Assembly (NCBI GenBank): GCA_023935145.1
Contig: CM043701.1
Span: 71,254,317-71,318,316, forward strand
Origin: Bretschneidera sinensis
Lineage: Eukaryota > Streptophyta > Magnoliopsida > Brassicales > Akaniaceae
Length of the DNA stretch: 64,000 nt
Direction: 5' to 3'
Both the position numbers and the translations under genes were made by a program. The notes beneath the pieces are model-generated. The model searched no databases. It was given only the letters and a program-made list of their open reading frames with translations, and had not been told where the DNA came from. This document shows positions 42,317 through 53,635 of the stretch, piece after piece; the stretch's first letter is position 1; each line of letters starts with the position of its first letter.

Positions 42317-43560
42317 CAACATGTATGGATTTATCAATCACTAAAGTTCTTTTGTTAAAGAATCTATAAGCTTTACTAGAGGTTGAATATCCTAAGAATA
42401 TCTCTTCATCGGTCTTGGAGTCAAATTTACCTAAATTAGTTTTATTGCTATTTAGGATAAAGCACTTGCAACCAAAAGCACGAAAATAAGATATATTACA
42501 CTTTCTACCTTTCCATAGTTCATATAGAGTTTTGTTAAGCATAGGCCTAATTAATACTCCATTTAAAACATAGCAATAAGTGTTTACGGCTTCCGCCCAA
42601 AAGTGTTTTGGCAAACTATTTTCACAAAGCATTGTTCTAGCAAATCTTCTAGAACTCCATTTTTCCTCTTAACAACTTCATTTTGTTGAGGAGTTCTAGG
42701 TAATGAAATTTTTTGATCAATTCCATTTTCATTACAAAATTTTGAAAAGCTTTGATTGTCAAATTCTTTTTTATGATCACTTCTGATGCTTGAAATAGAA
42801 ATACCTTTTTTCATTTTGAACCTTCTTGTAAAAGTTCACAAATCCTTTATATGCTCCATCCTTTTAAACAATAAAAATAACAAAGGTATATCTTGAATAA
42901 TCATCAACAATAATAAGAGCATATTGATGGTCACCTAGACTAATAGTACTTATTCGACCAAACAAGTCCATATGCAAAAGTTTCAATGGTCTAGAGGTTG
43001 AGATTACATTTTTTGATTTAAAAGAAATTCTTATTTGTTTCCCTATTTGACAAGCATCACACACCTTGTCTATTTCAAATTTGAATTTTGGAAGTCCAAT
43101 GACTAAATCTTTTCTTAAAATAATTTTAAGCAAATCCATGTTCACATGGCCAAGTCTTATATGCCATAGCCATGGGTTTACACTAAAAGTGAGAAAATAT
43201 TTTTCATTTTTCGAATGAAAAGATTTTAAATCAACTATATAGACATTTTTGTGTCTGTGGCCAACAAACTTGATCTTGTTACTTTTGATGTCTATAGTTA
43301 GATAATGAGAGGTTTCAAACATGACTTTGTTGTATTTGTTACATAATTGACTAATACTAAGTAAATTTGGCTTAAGGCCTTGCACATATAAAACATGATC
43401 AATAGTTGAGAAATCATTACCAATTTTTCCATGCCCGATGATCTTTATCTTTGTGTTGTATCCAATGGTGACGTGTTTGCCATCCTTTAGAGTTAGCTCT
43501 TTGAACATACTTTGATCACTAGTCACGTGCTTTGAGCATCCACTATCAAGGTACCAATAG
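42317..43560 (-). pseudogene. Copia protease and integrase of element E
   Basis: Protease starts WYLDSGCSKHVTSDQSMF (43556-43500), with the catalytic DSG whole. LYVQGLKPNLLSISQLC and the integrase zinc finger WHIRLGHVNMDLLK...KVCDACQIGKQ (H-H-C-C whole) lie in the same 220-codon frame (42864-43526), followed by LLHMDLFGRIS with the first catalytic Asp. Next come SIRSDHKKEFDN with the second Asp and QQNEVVKRKN, where the family's catalytic Glu (VVER) is Lys (42584-42814). The C terminus CKCFILNSNKTNLGKFDS and DEEIFLGYSTSSKAYR follows (42330-42632). D then interrupts the element. Confidence 0.9.
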
Positions 43561-43579
43561 TTACCTTTTTCCTTGGTGT

Positions 43580-44100
43580 GGACAGATATCTAAATTACAC
43601 ACGGATATACAATTTCACTTTTAGGTACCCAAAATTTCTTGGGTCCTTTGGGGTTAGTCCTAGAAAATACGGTTCCTTTCAAGACCCATACTTTATTAAT
43701 ATTATAAGGTGCTCTATAATTGTAGACATGTTGATGATGCATGATCCTAGGATAATAGCTATTGAAGTTTCTAGGATTTCTTAAATATGCATGCCTATAG
43801 TTCCTTGGATAAGCATTCCTAGAATACATGTTTCTATTACGAAAATTATGAACACGTATGTTATCTCTAGAAAACGTATGATGGTAATTTCTAGGATGTG
43901 TACTTTTACCATGCAAGTTATGAGCATACACATTATCTCTAGGATATACATGATGGTAGTTCCTAGGATGTGTATTTCTAGTATGTGCATTCCTTGAATG
44001 ATTATTCTTAGCATTTGCAGTCTTGAGTGAGCATACATATATGCATGAGTATTTCTAGGATGCTTATTTCGTATTCTTAGACCTACTAGCATATATTGAG
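43580..44100 (-). repeat. Degenerate PRN/H repeat region in gag-pol of E
   Basis: Same repeat type as 13812-14330 in B. Units with plus-strand TTTCTAGGAT or TTCCTAGGAT encode HPRNYHHTFSRDN, SRNAYPRNYRHAYLRNPRN and similar. It ends with FSRTNPKGPKKFWVPK before protease. Copy number and order differ from B, so the array is unstable. Confidence 0.7.
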
Positions 44101-45610
44101 GGAGTTCTTTTAATCTTGCTAGTGGCCTTAGAAGTGGAGGCTTTATTCACACATGTCGCTTTCATGAACAGAGTCTCTTTTGATTTTTGCTTACCTAATG
44201 GGGAATGACCCAAGCCAGATTTTCCTCCACTTAACCTTTGGCAAGATAGCACTTCATCTAGCTTTTATTTTCCAAGCATAAGTCTAGATATAGTGCTATT
44301 CAAATCCATTATTTCCTTATTTAAAATATCATTTTCATTTTTTAGAAAATCTTGTGAAGAGTTATAAAGCATGGAAGGTAGTTTTTCTTTTTCTTCCTTT
44401 AAGCCTTCCATATCTTTATAAAGAGATGAGACTTTTTTCTTAAGAGCCACATTTCTATAATCGAATTTCTTCAATTTTTCATGAATCTCATTTATAACTT
44501 CAGTTAATTCTTCACTACTACTAACAATGTTATTATTATTAGAAGGGGAAGAAATTGATACCTCATTCTCATCGTCAATTGCCATCAAGCATAGGTTGGA
44601 AATCTCCTCGTATCCAACTTCATTGTCCAAAGTTTCTTCCTCTTTGTCATCGCTTCATGTTGTTGCTATCGTGGCTTTCTTTTTGAAGCTTTTATAAGGT
44701 TTGCTCGTTGTTAGTTGATATGACCGGACTTCTTGTAACCGAAACACACAAGAGGTTTCCTTTTTGGAGTGGAATCCTTTGTGTAAGGTTTCTTACTCTT
44801 TTTCAAGAACTTGTGAAATCTTTTAGTGATTAAAGTCATCTCACCATCTTCTTCGATGCTCTCATTTTCTTCTTATTTTTCTTCTTCTTTGTTGCTTGTA
44901 GAGGCCTTGAGAGCAATCAAATTTTTCTTCTTCTCTTCATCATTGATAATGAGATTCCTTTCTTCCATCACGTATGTCAACAGTGATCCGAGGAGTGTTT
45001 CGACATCAATTTTGTCGAGATCTTTGGCCTTCATTATGGCTGTCTTCTTTACTTTCCAAATGGATGAAAAAGGCCTTAAAATCTTCCTCGTTAGTTCAAA
45101 TTCCTCAATGTTCCTACCAAGAAGCTTTAAACCGTTAACAATGGTAGTAAAACGTGAGTGCATTTGAGAAATGATTTCATTAGAGACATTTTAAATGATT
45201 TATATTCTGACACTAGCATATAAATTTTTAACTTTTTCACTTCACTAGTGCCTTAATATGTACTTGTAATTTATCCCAAATTTCATTAGTTGAAATACAT
45301 GTAGAAATTTTATTTTATTCAACAATATCTGTAGCATAATGTAACATACTAGTTGCTCTACTATTTAGCGACATCATTCTCTAATCCTCTTCATTAAACT
45401 CTATTTTGAGTTTAGGCATTGTATGATTGATTTCTCTAATGGTTATTTCCTTTGTATGAATTCTAGGCCTTCTCAAATGACTCTCCATAGATTGTAATCT
45501 TGTCATTCTACAAAGATTTTCACTCTATTTTTTCAATAGTTATAGTTGGAGCTATTGAACAAAGTAGGCCTAGTATAGAAATGTCTTTCGATATAGCTAT
45601 TAGATGCCAT
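44101..45610 (-). pseudogene. Sirevirus-type gag of element E
   Basis: The start ATG is at 45610, the same place as in B. The capsid-like part has decayed with several shifts between 45170 and 45600. It recovers at 44873-45163 (GLKLLGRNIEEFELTRKIL, DLDKIDVETLLGSLLTYVM). The single zinc knuckle near 44700-44740 reads CFGYKKSGH, so the second Cys has become Tyr. A 121-codon frame at 44265-44630 is a strong coiled coil (NEIHEKLKKFDYRNVALKKK and further heptads) after SNLCLMAIDDENEVS. KPLPLGKQKSKETLF-like text follows at 44064-44252. Confidence 0.85.
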
Positions 45611-45651
45611 CGGATCAACTAGAGCATTTTAAGCCTGAAATTGAGTACGAG

Positions 45652-45663
45652 GCTCTGATACCA
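45652..45663 (-). other. Met-tRNA primer-binding site of copia E
   Basis: Minus strand TGGTATCAGAGC, two bases inside the 5' LTR, identical to that of B. Confidence 0.93.
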
Positions 45664-45665
45664 AT

Positions 45666-46786
45666 TGTAAACCGAGATTCAAACCCAAGAGAATGGGTGA
45701 ATTAGGCTCTTGGGTTTTAAAATTTTTTTGTTAATTAACTTGCTAGTTTTTAAAACAGTTTGATAAGTAATGCACGTAATCAAATAACATGCTTGTAAGT
45801 AAAGAAGTTAAGGAAGAGATAATGCAAACTCCGTTTATGATGGTTCACAATATCGGAATCTCTCTAAACCTATGTCAACTCTCTTCAAGGAACCTCCTTG
45901 AAGTAATCCACTAATCGTTAGTCGAGCAATTTCACAAGTGTTGTACAAACCTTACAAAAAATCTCTTCCCCATGGAAGTTACAGACAAAGTGTTTAATCC
46001 TAAACACTCTAAGATTTATACCAACTTTTTCCCTTTACAATAAATTGTATTAACTATAAAGTAAATGGTAGAGAGATAACAATGAATGCTTTTACAAATG
46101 AATAGTATCTCTCTTTCAAGAACAAGCTTGAGGAATGGCTCACAAAGAATTTTTCAAAGCTTTTGAGAATTAATGAGCTATATGATGAATTGAATGTGCT
46201 ATGCTACTTGTTTAAATGCTCATTTAAGTGGGTTTATATAGCCTTGAATCAATATGGTTGTTTGACACTGACTTGGTAGGTTTGGGGCATTAAATGCTCA
46301 AGTCTCGCGTCTCGAACGGTCATATTTTCGAATTACCAATCGACTAGGTCCTTGTACCAGTTGATTGGGTCAAGTGAAAAATCTTCACTTTTAGGCTTAG
46401 GGAGAGTACTAGTCGACTGGGAGCTTACTGTTCCATATTCTAGTCGACTGGTATGTAGACCCAGTTGACTAGGTTGTCCTTCAACCTAGTTTTCATGTTT
46501 CAAAACAGTTTTTTGACTTAGAAACTTTTTGTATTTTAGTTTTGGCAAAGCCTTTTGTAAATTAAGCCATAAATCAAGCTAAGTAGTTGAATTTAGAGAT
46601 TTACAGAGTGATTCAATTACCTTAGTCCCTATTTTATATCTTCTGTCTTGTTTTGGTGTCTTAACATGTTGAGTTCTTGCATCTTGTTTCTGAACTGAAT
46701 GTTTTTACCGCTTAAATACTTAGATAAAACTGTTAGTGCAATTTAAGTAGTGTTTTTTCATTATTAAAATCAAATACGGGTCAACA
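45666..46786 (-). repeat. 5' LTR of copia E
   Basis: This 1121-bp LTR runs from TGTAAACCGAG to GGGTCAACA. It is homologous to B's LTR but clearly diverged. The minus-strand TATA CTATATAAACC is at 46232-46242. The palindrome cluster (46335-46475) has fewer copies than in B and ends 94 bp upstream of the TATA box. Confidence 0.93.
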
Positions 46787-47039
46787 CTATTTTTATTTAA
46801 TCCACTAGATCCATCTTAAGCTCAAATCAATTGGGTCATATTTGATTCTACCAGAATTCAAGCCTAAAGCCTTCAATCCATTTTTGGCCCAACTCAAAAA
46901 CCACCAAAATTTATTTTTGCTAGCCCAAAACACTTTTTGGCTCAAAATCCAAGCCCAAGAAGGCCATCCAATTTTGTGAGTAAATTTTCAATTTCACCTG
47001 CCAGATGACACCTTTTGATGAGTTCCACTTTTCAATATG
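46787..47039. other. Unassigned AT-rich flank of E
   Basis: No ORF is seen. Text such as AAGCCCAAGAAGGCCATCCA and repeated GGCCCAA/TAGCCCAA resembles U3 of plant gypsy LTRs, but no boundary could be fixed. The first five bases (CTATT) are the expected target duplication of E. Confidence 0.35.
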
Positions 47040-48660
47040 AGATCTCTCTTTTGCACAAAAATTTCTTTCTTCCTTTCTCCCTTACTCATGATTGACCAAA
47101 TGTGTGAAGAAAGAAGAAGTCTTCTTCTTCTCTTTTTTCCTTGTTAATTGGACATTTACTTTGCAAGCTCTTACCCTTTCTATATCAAAGTCCACATTTT
47201 CTACATAAAAAAACTACACTTTTTTCTTCTTTCTCATGGCTAGCCATGTGTTTGAAAGAAAAAAGGAAATTTTTTTCCCCTTTGCCTTGTTAAATAAACA
47301 TTTTCTTTTTAAGCTCTCAGTATTTCCCTTGTATCAAAGTCCCCATTTTCTACATAAAAAAAACTGCATTTTCTTTCCTCCTCATGACTGGTCACATGGG
47401 TGCTATAAGAATAAGTTTTCTTTTTGCTTTGTTAAATGAACATTTCCTTTGTAAGCTCTCACTCTTTCCTATGTATCAAAGTCCCCATTTTCAATATAAA
47501 AAACTGCACTTTATCTCCTCCTCATGATCAGCCACATTTGTACTATAAGAATAAGCTTTCTTCTTCTCTTTTTGCTTTGTTAAATGGACATTTACTTTGT
47601 AAGTTCTCACTCTTTCCCATGTGTCAAAGCCCCCATTTTCTGCATAAAAAATTGCACTTTCTCTCCTCTTCATGATCGGTGACATGTGTGCCATCAGAAA
47701 AAGTTTTCTTCTTCCCTTTTTGCTTTGTTAAATTAACATTTTCTTTTTAAGCTATCACACTTTCCCATGTTTCAAATTCCCCATTTTCTACATAAAAAAC
47801 TGCACTTTTCTCCTCAGGACTAGCCACATATGTGCTATAAGAAGAAGTTTTCTTCTTCTTTTTTTGCTTTATTAAATGAACATTTCCTTTGTAAGCTTTC
47901 ACCCTTTCCCATGTGTCAAAATCCACATTTCCCCCATAAAAAACAACACATCTTCTCCATAGAAAACAACACATTTCTTCCCATAAAAAAACAACACCTT
48001 CCTCTTCATCATGACCGGTCACGTGTGTGCCATAAGAAGAAGTTTTATTCTTCCCTTTTTGCTTTGTTAAATGGACATTTCCTTTGTAAGTTCTCACTCT
48101 TTCCCATGTGTCAAAGTCCACATTTTCATCACATAAAAAATATATTTTCTTTTTCTCATGACCGGTCATTTGTATGCCATAAGAAGAATTTTTCTTCTTC
48201 CCTATTTGCTTTGTTAAATGAACATTTCTTTTGTAAGGTCTCACCCTTTCCTATGTTTCAAGCTTCTACCTTTTCACCTCAAAAATTACTCTGTTCCTCC
48301 CTCCAAGAACCAACCACAAGAGAGGAAGTCTTCCTATTCTTTTTTTTTCTTTTTTAAATACACCCATCCTTTTTTAGCTTTCATCTCTTCACCTTTAAAA
48401 TTGCTCCATCTTTCCCTCCTCATGACCGACCACTAAAGACAGGAAGTTTTCCTCTTTTTTTTTTTTTTTTGCTTTGTTAAAAACAATACTGTTTCTAGCT
48501 TTCATCCATTCACCTAAAAAATTGTTCCATTTCTCCCTTCAATAATCGGCCATTAAGAGAGGAAATCTTTCTATTCTTTTTTGCTTTGTTAAGCATACCC
48601 TACCACTTCAAGCTTACATCTCTTCTCCTTAAAAGTTTCACTCCTCTTTCCTCCATCTTC
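47040..48660. repeat. Tandem array of about eleven ~147-bp units
   Basis: Each unit has the parts TGTGTCAAAGTCCCCATTTT, ATAAAAAACTGCACTTT, CTCATGACCGGTCACATGTG, AAGAAGTTTTCTTCTTCCC and GCTTTGTTAAATGGACATTT. The CAAAG anchors stand at 47185, 47335, 47477, 47625 and 47773, then about 47923, 48112 and 48260, with shorter decayed units to 48660. Spacing is 142-150 bp in the first half. The array is pyrimidine-rich on the plus strand. The open frames inside it (for example 47830-48357) follow from units near a multiple of three and are not taken as genes. Confidence 0.88.
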
Positions 48661-48731
48661 TTAGCCGACCTTACCCTTTATTTTCATTGTTTTCGTTGTT
48701 TTTTTATTCACATGGACAACCCACCTTTCTC

Positions 48732-48740
48732 CTATAAATA
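48732..48740 (+). promoter_or_regulatory. TATA box after the tandem array
   Basis: CTATAAATA stands about 70 bp after the last array unit and is followed by a purine-rich stretch (48780-48930, AGAGAGGAAAACATAAAAAA type). The set looks like U3/R of an LTR on the plus strand. Confidence 0.5.
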
Positions 48741-50219
48741 TGCCAATGTTAACACAAAGAGTGAGATTAAACATAACAAAGAATGAGAGGAAACATAAAA
48801 AAGAAAGAAAGAGGAATGACAAAAAAAAGAGCAAAGAAAGAAGTACAGAGAGAAGCATAGTGAAGAGAGAAAAGCATGTAAAAAAAGAGAAAATAATGGA
48901 AAGAAAAACAGAAAAGAAGGACAAGAGAGAATCCATCAAGCCGACCATACATTTAAAATTGGTTTTCTAATTTGCAATCAAACCAATCCTCTAATCTTAC
49001 AAATCCACAAGGGCGTGTGAAATCGCCGAGGATTATCCCTGCACGTGGAAACTTTCCTTAACTAAAGAGGTTGGTTAAACTTCCTTGATTATGAAACAAA
49101 ATTGCTAATATTCTTTATATGTTTGAACCACCTTGAAAATGGATTAAACAATTTAACTTACTTTTTATTTGTTGGAATCCATTGTAACTTCAATGTTCAT
49201 TTTTTTTTTTTTTTATCTTAGCTCTTTTATGATGCTCATTTGATTTCTTCTAAGTTATTGCTTTCTTTCAATTTGTTTCTAATCATATGCGCTTTTTTAT
49301 TCTAAAAACCGTTAGGACCTTTTTTGTCCATCATTGAGTGCTTCATTACACATTTGCAGATTACAAACCATTTTGAATCTTTCATTTGTCACACATCTAG
49401 TTTTAATTCATTTATTCAAATCCACATGTTTAGCTTAGTTCTAACTCGCACATATTTAAATTTGCATGTTCAATATACTTAGTTTAATCTGCATGTTTAA
49501 TCCACTCATTTGAATATGTTTGTTTAAAGTAGTTTTGGTTAATATGTTAAATCCTCACATGTCTAGTCTGCTTATTTAAATTCGCATGCTTTGATTCGTT
49601 TCTTTTTTTAATCCTCACATCACAATTGATTTTAATCATTCCTTTGTTTCATGTTTAAAACACTTTTTCTTTTTAATGTATTTATTTATTTACTTTTACT
49701 GCACCAATTTAAATATAATATTCGATGTCATCTTATTTGAATATAAATTATGAATGTGTGTTTTTACTTTATTAGTGTATGGTAATAAGAGTTAAATTAA
49801 AGTTTTGAATAATTTTCCTTAAAACAAAAAGGGCTATAGTTCGATCTAGGCAAGAAAGGGAGCTTTAATTCCTCACTCTCTTGTACCTAAATCTCTCGGG
49901 CCTTGGAATCTCTCACATGGACCAATAACAAGGAATTTTACCCCTTTAAGGTCAAATAGCGACTCCTTACCCGCCATCCTTGCTTTGTGCTAGGATGACA
50001 ATGTCCACTTGTCTAATACTTAAAAGCGCACCTATACCAGGAGCCTCATTTTCACTTATAAAAGGGTTTGCATTAGACTTGGTAGGTTTCAATCATTTTC
50101 ATATGCCTACTCATCGTAATCCGCACCATTATCATATCATCATTTGTTAAAGGGAATAACCTTGGGTAATGAGCCAGACACATGGGTAATTGGCAGAAAA
50201 GAACAATACTTAAAACATT
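48741..50219 (+). other. Unassigned region, probably R/U5 of an unknown LTR
   Basis: No ORF is seen. After the purine-rich stretch come AT-rich sequence with repeated CATGTTTAATCC-like text (49430-49620). At 49840-50000 there is CAAATAGCGACTCCTTACCC, which recalls the GGCGACTCC text near LTR ends of Tat/Ogre elements. No terminal repeat or primer site could be confirmed. Confidence 0.3.
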
Positions 50220-50334
50220 AATTCTATGTGTTTAGATCTCAAGAACCTTGGGTAATTCTATGTGTTTAGAAATTTCTTTCTAATTCTCACCCTACCTTGG
50301 CCAAAGAACTTCCTGAATTATATGTTAGTGGATC
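50220..50334 (-). repeat. Copia LTR remnant I, part left of F
   Basis: CACCCTACCTTGGCCAAAGA and GTTAGTGGATC lead into F. After F the text continues with GGATCACATATGGTACTCTC. Together they form a continuous copia-type LTR that F split. The left end is not certain. A 14-bp direct repeat AATTCTATGTGTTTA occurs at about 50219 and 50254. Confidence 0.45.
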
Positions 50335-51618
50335 TGATGAGAGTCATAAAATGCATCTTAACAGTACTTAATTTTTAGCATTTTAGGGTTGATTTAGGTT
50401 TTAATTTCACTTTTATACCTTAACAATTCTAAAGTCTCATTCTTGGATCATTGATTTGTTTTGATGCATTTTCAGTTGTTTGGAGTCTAAAAGAGAGGGA
50501 AAAGTTATCATTGAATAAAGCACAAAGATCCCATGCATATCGGAGCGAAGGAGTGCTTTCGAAAGGACAAAATGAAGAGAAGAAAGTGTGTGTGCCGCGG
50601 CTTGAAAGGGCTAAGCCTCGGCCTCCAGAAAGTGCACCAAAAGAGCAAGGAAGAAGCATCAGGTCAGGCCGTGGTCTAGATCAAGGTGAGCCATGGCCTG
50701 GACTAAGCTGGGCCGCGGCCCACAGAATGATGAAGAATCAGCACAAGTTGAGCAACGGCCTAAATTAATCTGAGCCACGGCGCGAGCACAAAACCTTTGT
50801 TTCCGAGATACAAACTAATTAGGGTTTTAATGATAGTTTTAAACCCTAAAACACCCTTGGACCTTTGTATTATAAATAGATCACTTTAGGGTTTGGAAAA
50901 CAATCATTGGAGGCTGGACAAGGGTCCAAAGACTCAAGGAGGAACCCTATGGCCGTCTAATCTCTAAGCGAGGCGAAGGGATGAATCCTAGGTGTAGTTG
51001 TTCCTATTTTCCTTTATTTGATTCAGTTGTAATAGGGATTTATTACCATTAAACATTGTTATGATTTACTTTTTAATCTAATTAGAAGATTTCCCTTTAA
51101 TCCGGTGATTGCGTCTTTCTCCCCCATATAAGTCTAGTCATGCTCTTCTTATGTGATGTTGTTGAGGTGTGATTGAGTCTGGTAGATTTCTCTTATAGAT
51201 TTGTCCATTACTGCAGTATTGTCATTATGATATATTGTTTTTTCTTGATAATCTATAAGTTAGGTCATGTGTGCTTGAAAGTAAAGAGGATTTCATAACA
51301 ATTACATTAGGGTTTACATGCGCTTTAATTGAATACTTGCCGATTACCTGTTTGGGATGTGAAACTTGCAATCAAGATAAAAAATTGAATCAAGATTGGA
51401 GTAAGGCAACGAACCTAAAGAGGATTCCCGGAACCTTGTTGTTTCTTTATTATATCCATCAATCTATTTACATAACTTTCTCAAAATTCATATTCTCTCA
51501 CTTGATTTTATCGTTCGTGTTAAGGTTCACACATTTTCTTGTAGTCAGTTTGTTTCCCTGTGGAATCGACACCCCAAAGCTGTGCTACAACTACCGCGTT
51601 ATGTTTTGGGTGTAATCA
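50335..51618 (+). repeat. 5' LTR of element F
   Basis: This 1284-bp LTR has a cluster of GGCCGCGGCC-type motifs at 50594-50790 (GGGCCGCGGCCC is a full palindrome at about 50709). It ends 81 bp upstream of the TATA box TATAAATAG (50871-50879). Around the TATA box are two AGGGTTT and AAACCCTAAA stretches. Confidence 0.94.
50594..50790. repeat. GCCGCGGC motif cluster in the LTR of F
   Basis: About seven copies such as GAGCCATGGCCTGG, GGGCCGCGGCCC and GAGCCACGGCGC recur every 20-40 bp. Variants mostly differ by C/T or G/A at CpG. The 3' LTR has the same cluster at 55510-55705, K at 61455-61635. Confidence 0.8.
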
Positions 51619-52041
51619 AATTTTGGTGCCATTTCCGGGGAAACACACTTATGTACAAGGAAGATTGTCAACTTTTGACATGACAATAGAAGAACTGTAA
51701 ATAGTTTTTCTTTTCAGCAGCTGTAAAGGCGATAACTTCGTTCCTTCTTTTAGCTTGCTGCATTATTTTTTTTTTATAAATTTTTTTCCTTTCTTTCTTT
51801 TTATAGTAATTTTTTTTATTATTTTTCTTTCTTCTAAGTTTTGATTTTCTGATTTTTTTAATTCTTTTTTACTTATTTCTCCTCTAACTCAATTGGTGTA
51901 TGCTTAGACCGAGAGATTAGCGAGGTAGATTCATTAGAGGACCCGAACTAGAATTACCCTCTCATTCCACGTCCGTTAGTGAAACCTCGCCTAGATCAAA
52001 CCACAGTGCACCCCCACAAGAGAATTTAGAGAATTTTTAAC
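51619..52041 (+). other. Leader and primer-binding site of F
   Basis: The primer site at 51624-51641 differs from the D type at several bases. The leader is T-rich (51760-51890) and has no ORF. Confidence 0.75.
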
Positions 52042-53635
52042 ATGACCGATAACCCTAATGAGAATGTTACTAGGACACTTCAGGATTACCTCCACCCTAC
52101 ACGCACAGCCACACCATCATGCATTATGTTTCCAGTCAATACTCGCCAATTAGAGTTTAAAACAGGGATGATACAGTTACTCCCTATGTTTCATGGCTTG
52201 GACAATGAAAACCCATATATGCACATTCGAGAATTTGAGGAAGTAGTCGCGACTTTTCATAGTCAATATGAAACCGATGACATTGTGAGGCTTAAGTTCT
52301 TTCCTTTCACTTTGAAGGATAGAGCTAAGAGTTGGCTATACTCACTAAGACCTCGATCTATTGGGTTGTGGACTGAGATTACTCGAATTTTCTTTAATAA
52401 ATACTTTCCCCAATATAAGACCCATGCTTTAAAAAGAAAAATCTCCACCTTTGCACAAAAGGACAGCGAAACTTTGTATCAATCTTAGGAGAGATTTAAG
52501 GAGTTGTTGAGTATGTGCCCTTACCATGAGTATGAGAGTTGGTGCTTAGTGAGCTATTTTTATGAGGGACTTACATATAGAGCACCAATTTGTAGAGATG
52601 ATGTGTAATGGTGGGTTCTTGGAGAAAGACCCTGATGAGGCCATAGAGTACCTCAATGAGCTTGCTAAAAAAGCTCACACTTGGACTGGACCTAGTGCTA
52701 CTGAAAGTACAAATAGGTTATGACCTATAGGGAACCCAAATGGTGGTCAAATTTACCATCTTAAGGAAGAGGATAACCTTAATAACAATGTCAAGATGCT
52801 CACTAGGGAATTAGAGGTGTTAAAGACTAAAAGCTTAAAGCCAACACACATAGCTAATCATGCAAAATCTTTTGAACCATGTTTTGTGTGTGGCGGGGTA
52901 GATCATCTTGTTCAAGAGTGCCCCACATTTGTTGATATGAGAGGGAGTATGAGGAACAATGTAATTGCTTAGGCACGTACACGAAGCTTTTTACACCATT
53001 CTCTAATACTTATAATCCAGGATGGCGCAATCACCCCAACTTCATCTGGAAATCTGAAAATCAGCAGCTTGCACAAACCCCTGCACCATATCATGTACCT
53101 GTATCTTCTAGGAGTCCTTTATAAGACACTTTGTATGCTTTTATTGAGGCACAAGGTAAGACTAATCAAAGACTTGAATCTTTAATTATGCAAGCTGTTG
53201 AAGAAAATAAAGAGAAAAAGAGCCAAGTGTCCAAGTTGATGAGCTACTTGAGTGTGACTGAGCGAGGTAAGTTCCCTTCTCAAGCTCAGTCCACACCCCA
53301 TAGTCAACACCTGGCACAACAAAATTTGAAGCAAGTGAATGTCATTGAGACACTAAGTGGTAAGTCATTACACATCCTAACAACGAAAAAATCAGAGGAT
53401 GTGGACAAAACCCACCAAGCATACATGATTGACTCATTCATGGAAAAGGTTTAGCACCTTAATCCATTAGAGTCAACCCTCACCCATGGCTTCACAAGAG
53501 CATATATTGAGTCAAAATTTACGGATGTTACTGATGACATCCTTGAGGCCTCTCCAAAGTATACAAGCACCGAATTTGGCAATGAAGCAGTGGCTGGTAC
53601 ATTCAACCTAGGTTTATCTATGAGGGAATAAAAGC
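52042..53635 (+). pseudogene. Athila-like gag of element F
   Basis: The frame opens at ATG 52042 (MTDNPNENVTRTLQDYLHPT). It contains the capsid core: FHGLDNENPYMHIREFEEVV, LKFFPFTLKDRAKSWLYSL, WTEITRIFFNKYFPQYKT and KISTFAQKDSETLYQS. A stop comes at 52486 and further shifts between 52500 and 52960. A complete CCHC zinc knuckle CFVCGGVDHLVQEC is at about 52876-52918. NPGWRNHPNFIWKSENQ and a coiled-coil-like frame at 53131-53454 (QRLESLIMQAVEENKEKK) follow. The reading ends near 53630 at the post-ORF motif. Nothing of protease or pol is left. Confidence 0.85.

Larger units (their letters stand above)
29882..46786 (-). mobile_element. SIRE/Maximus-like copia element E, interrupted by D, 3' end beyond window
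   Basis: Same family as B and J. The minus-strand order is 5' LTR 45666-46786, Met primer site 45652-45663, gag, protease/integrase (42317-43560), insertion of D, RT/RNase H (31649-33471), palindrome-rich interval, and env-like ORF cut at 29882 by the insertion of G. The 3' LTR must lie left of G, outside the window. E is therefore the oldest element of the left block. The base run after its LTR (46787-46791, CTATT) should be its target duplication. Confidence 0.88.

Noticed and set aside
47236..48357. Several open frames of 60-175 codons on both strands that look like a repetitive protein gene
   Set aside because: They lie in the ~147-bp tandem array, whose unit is close to a multiple of three. 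Both strands are open, the peptides repeat with the DNA, and no start, signal or domain is recognisable.
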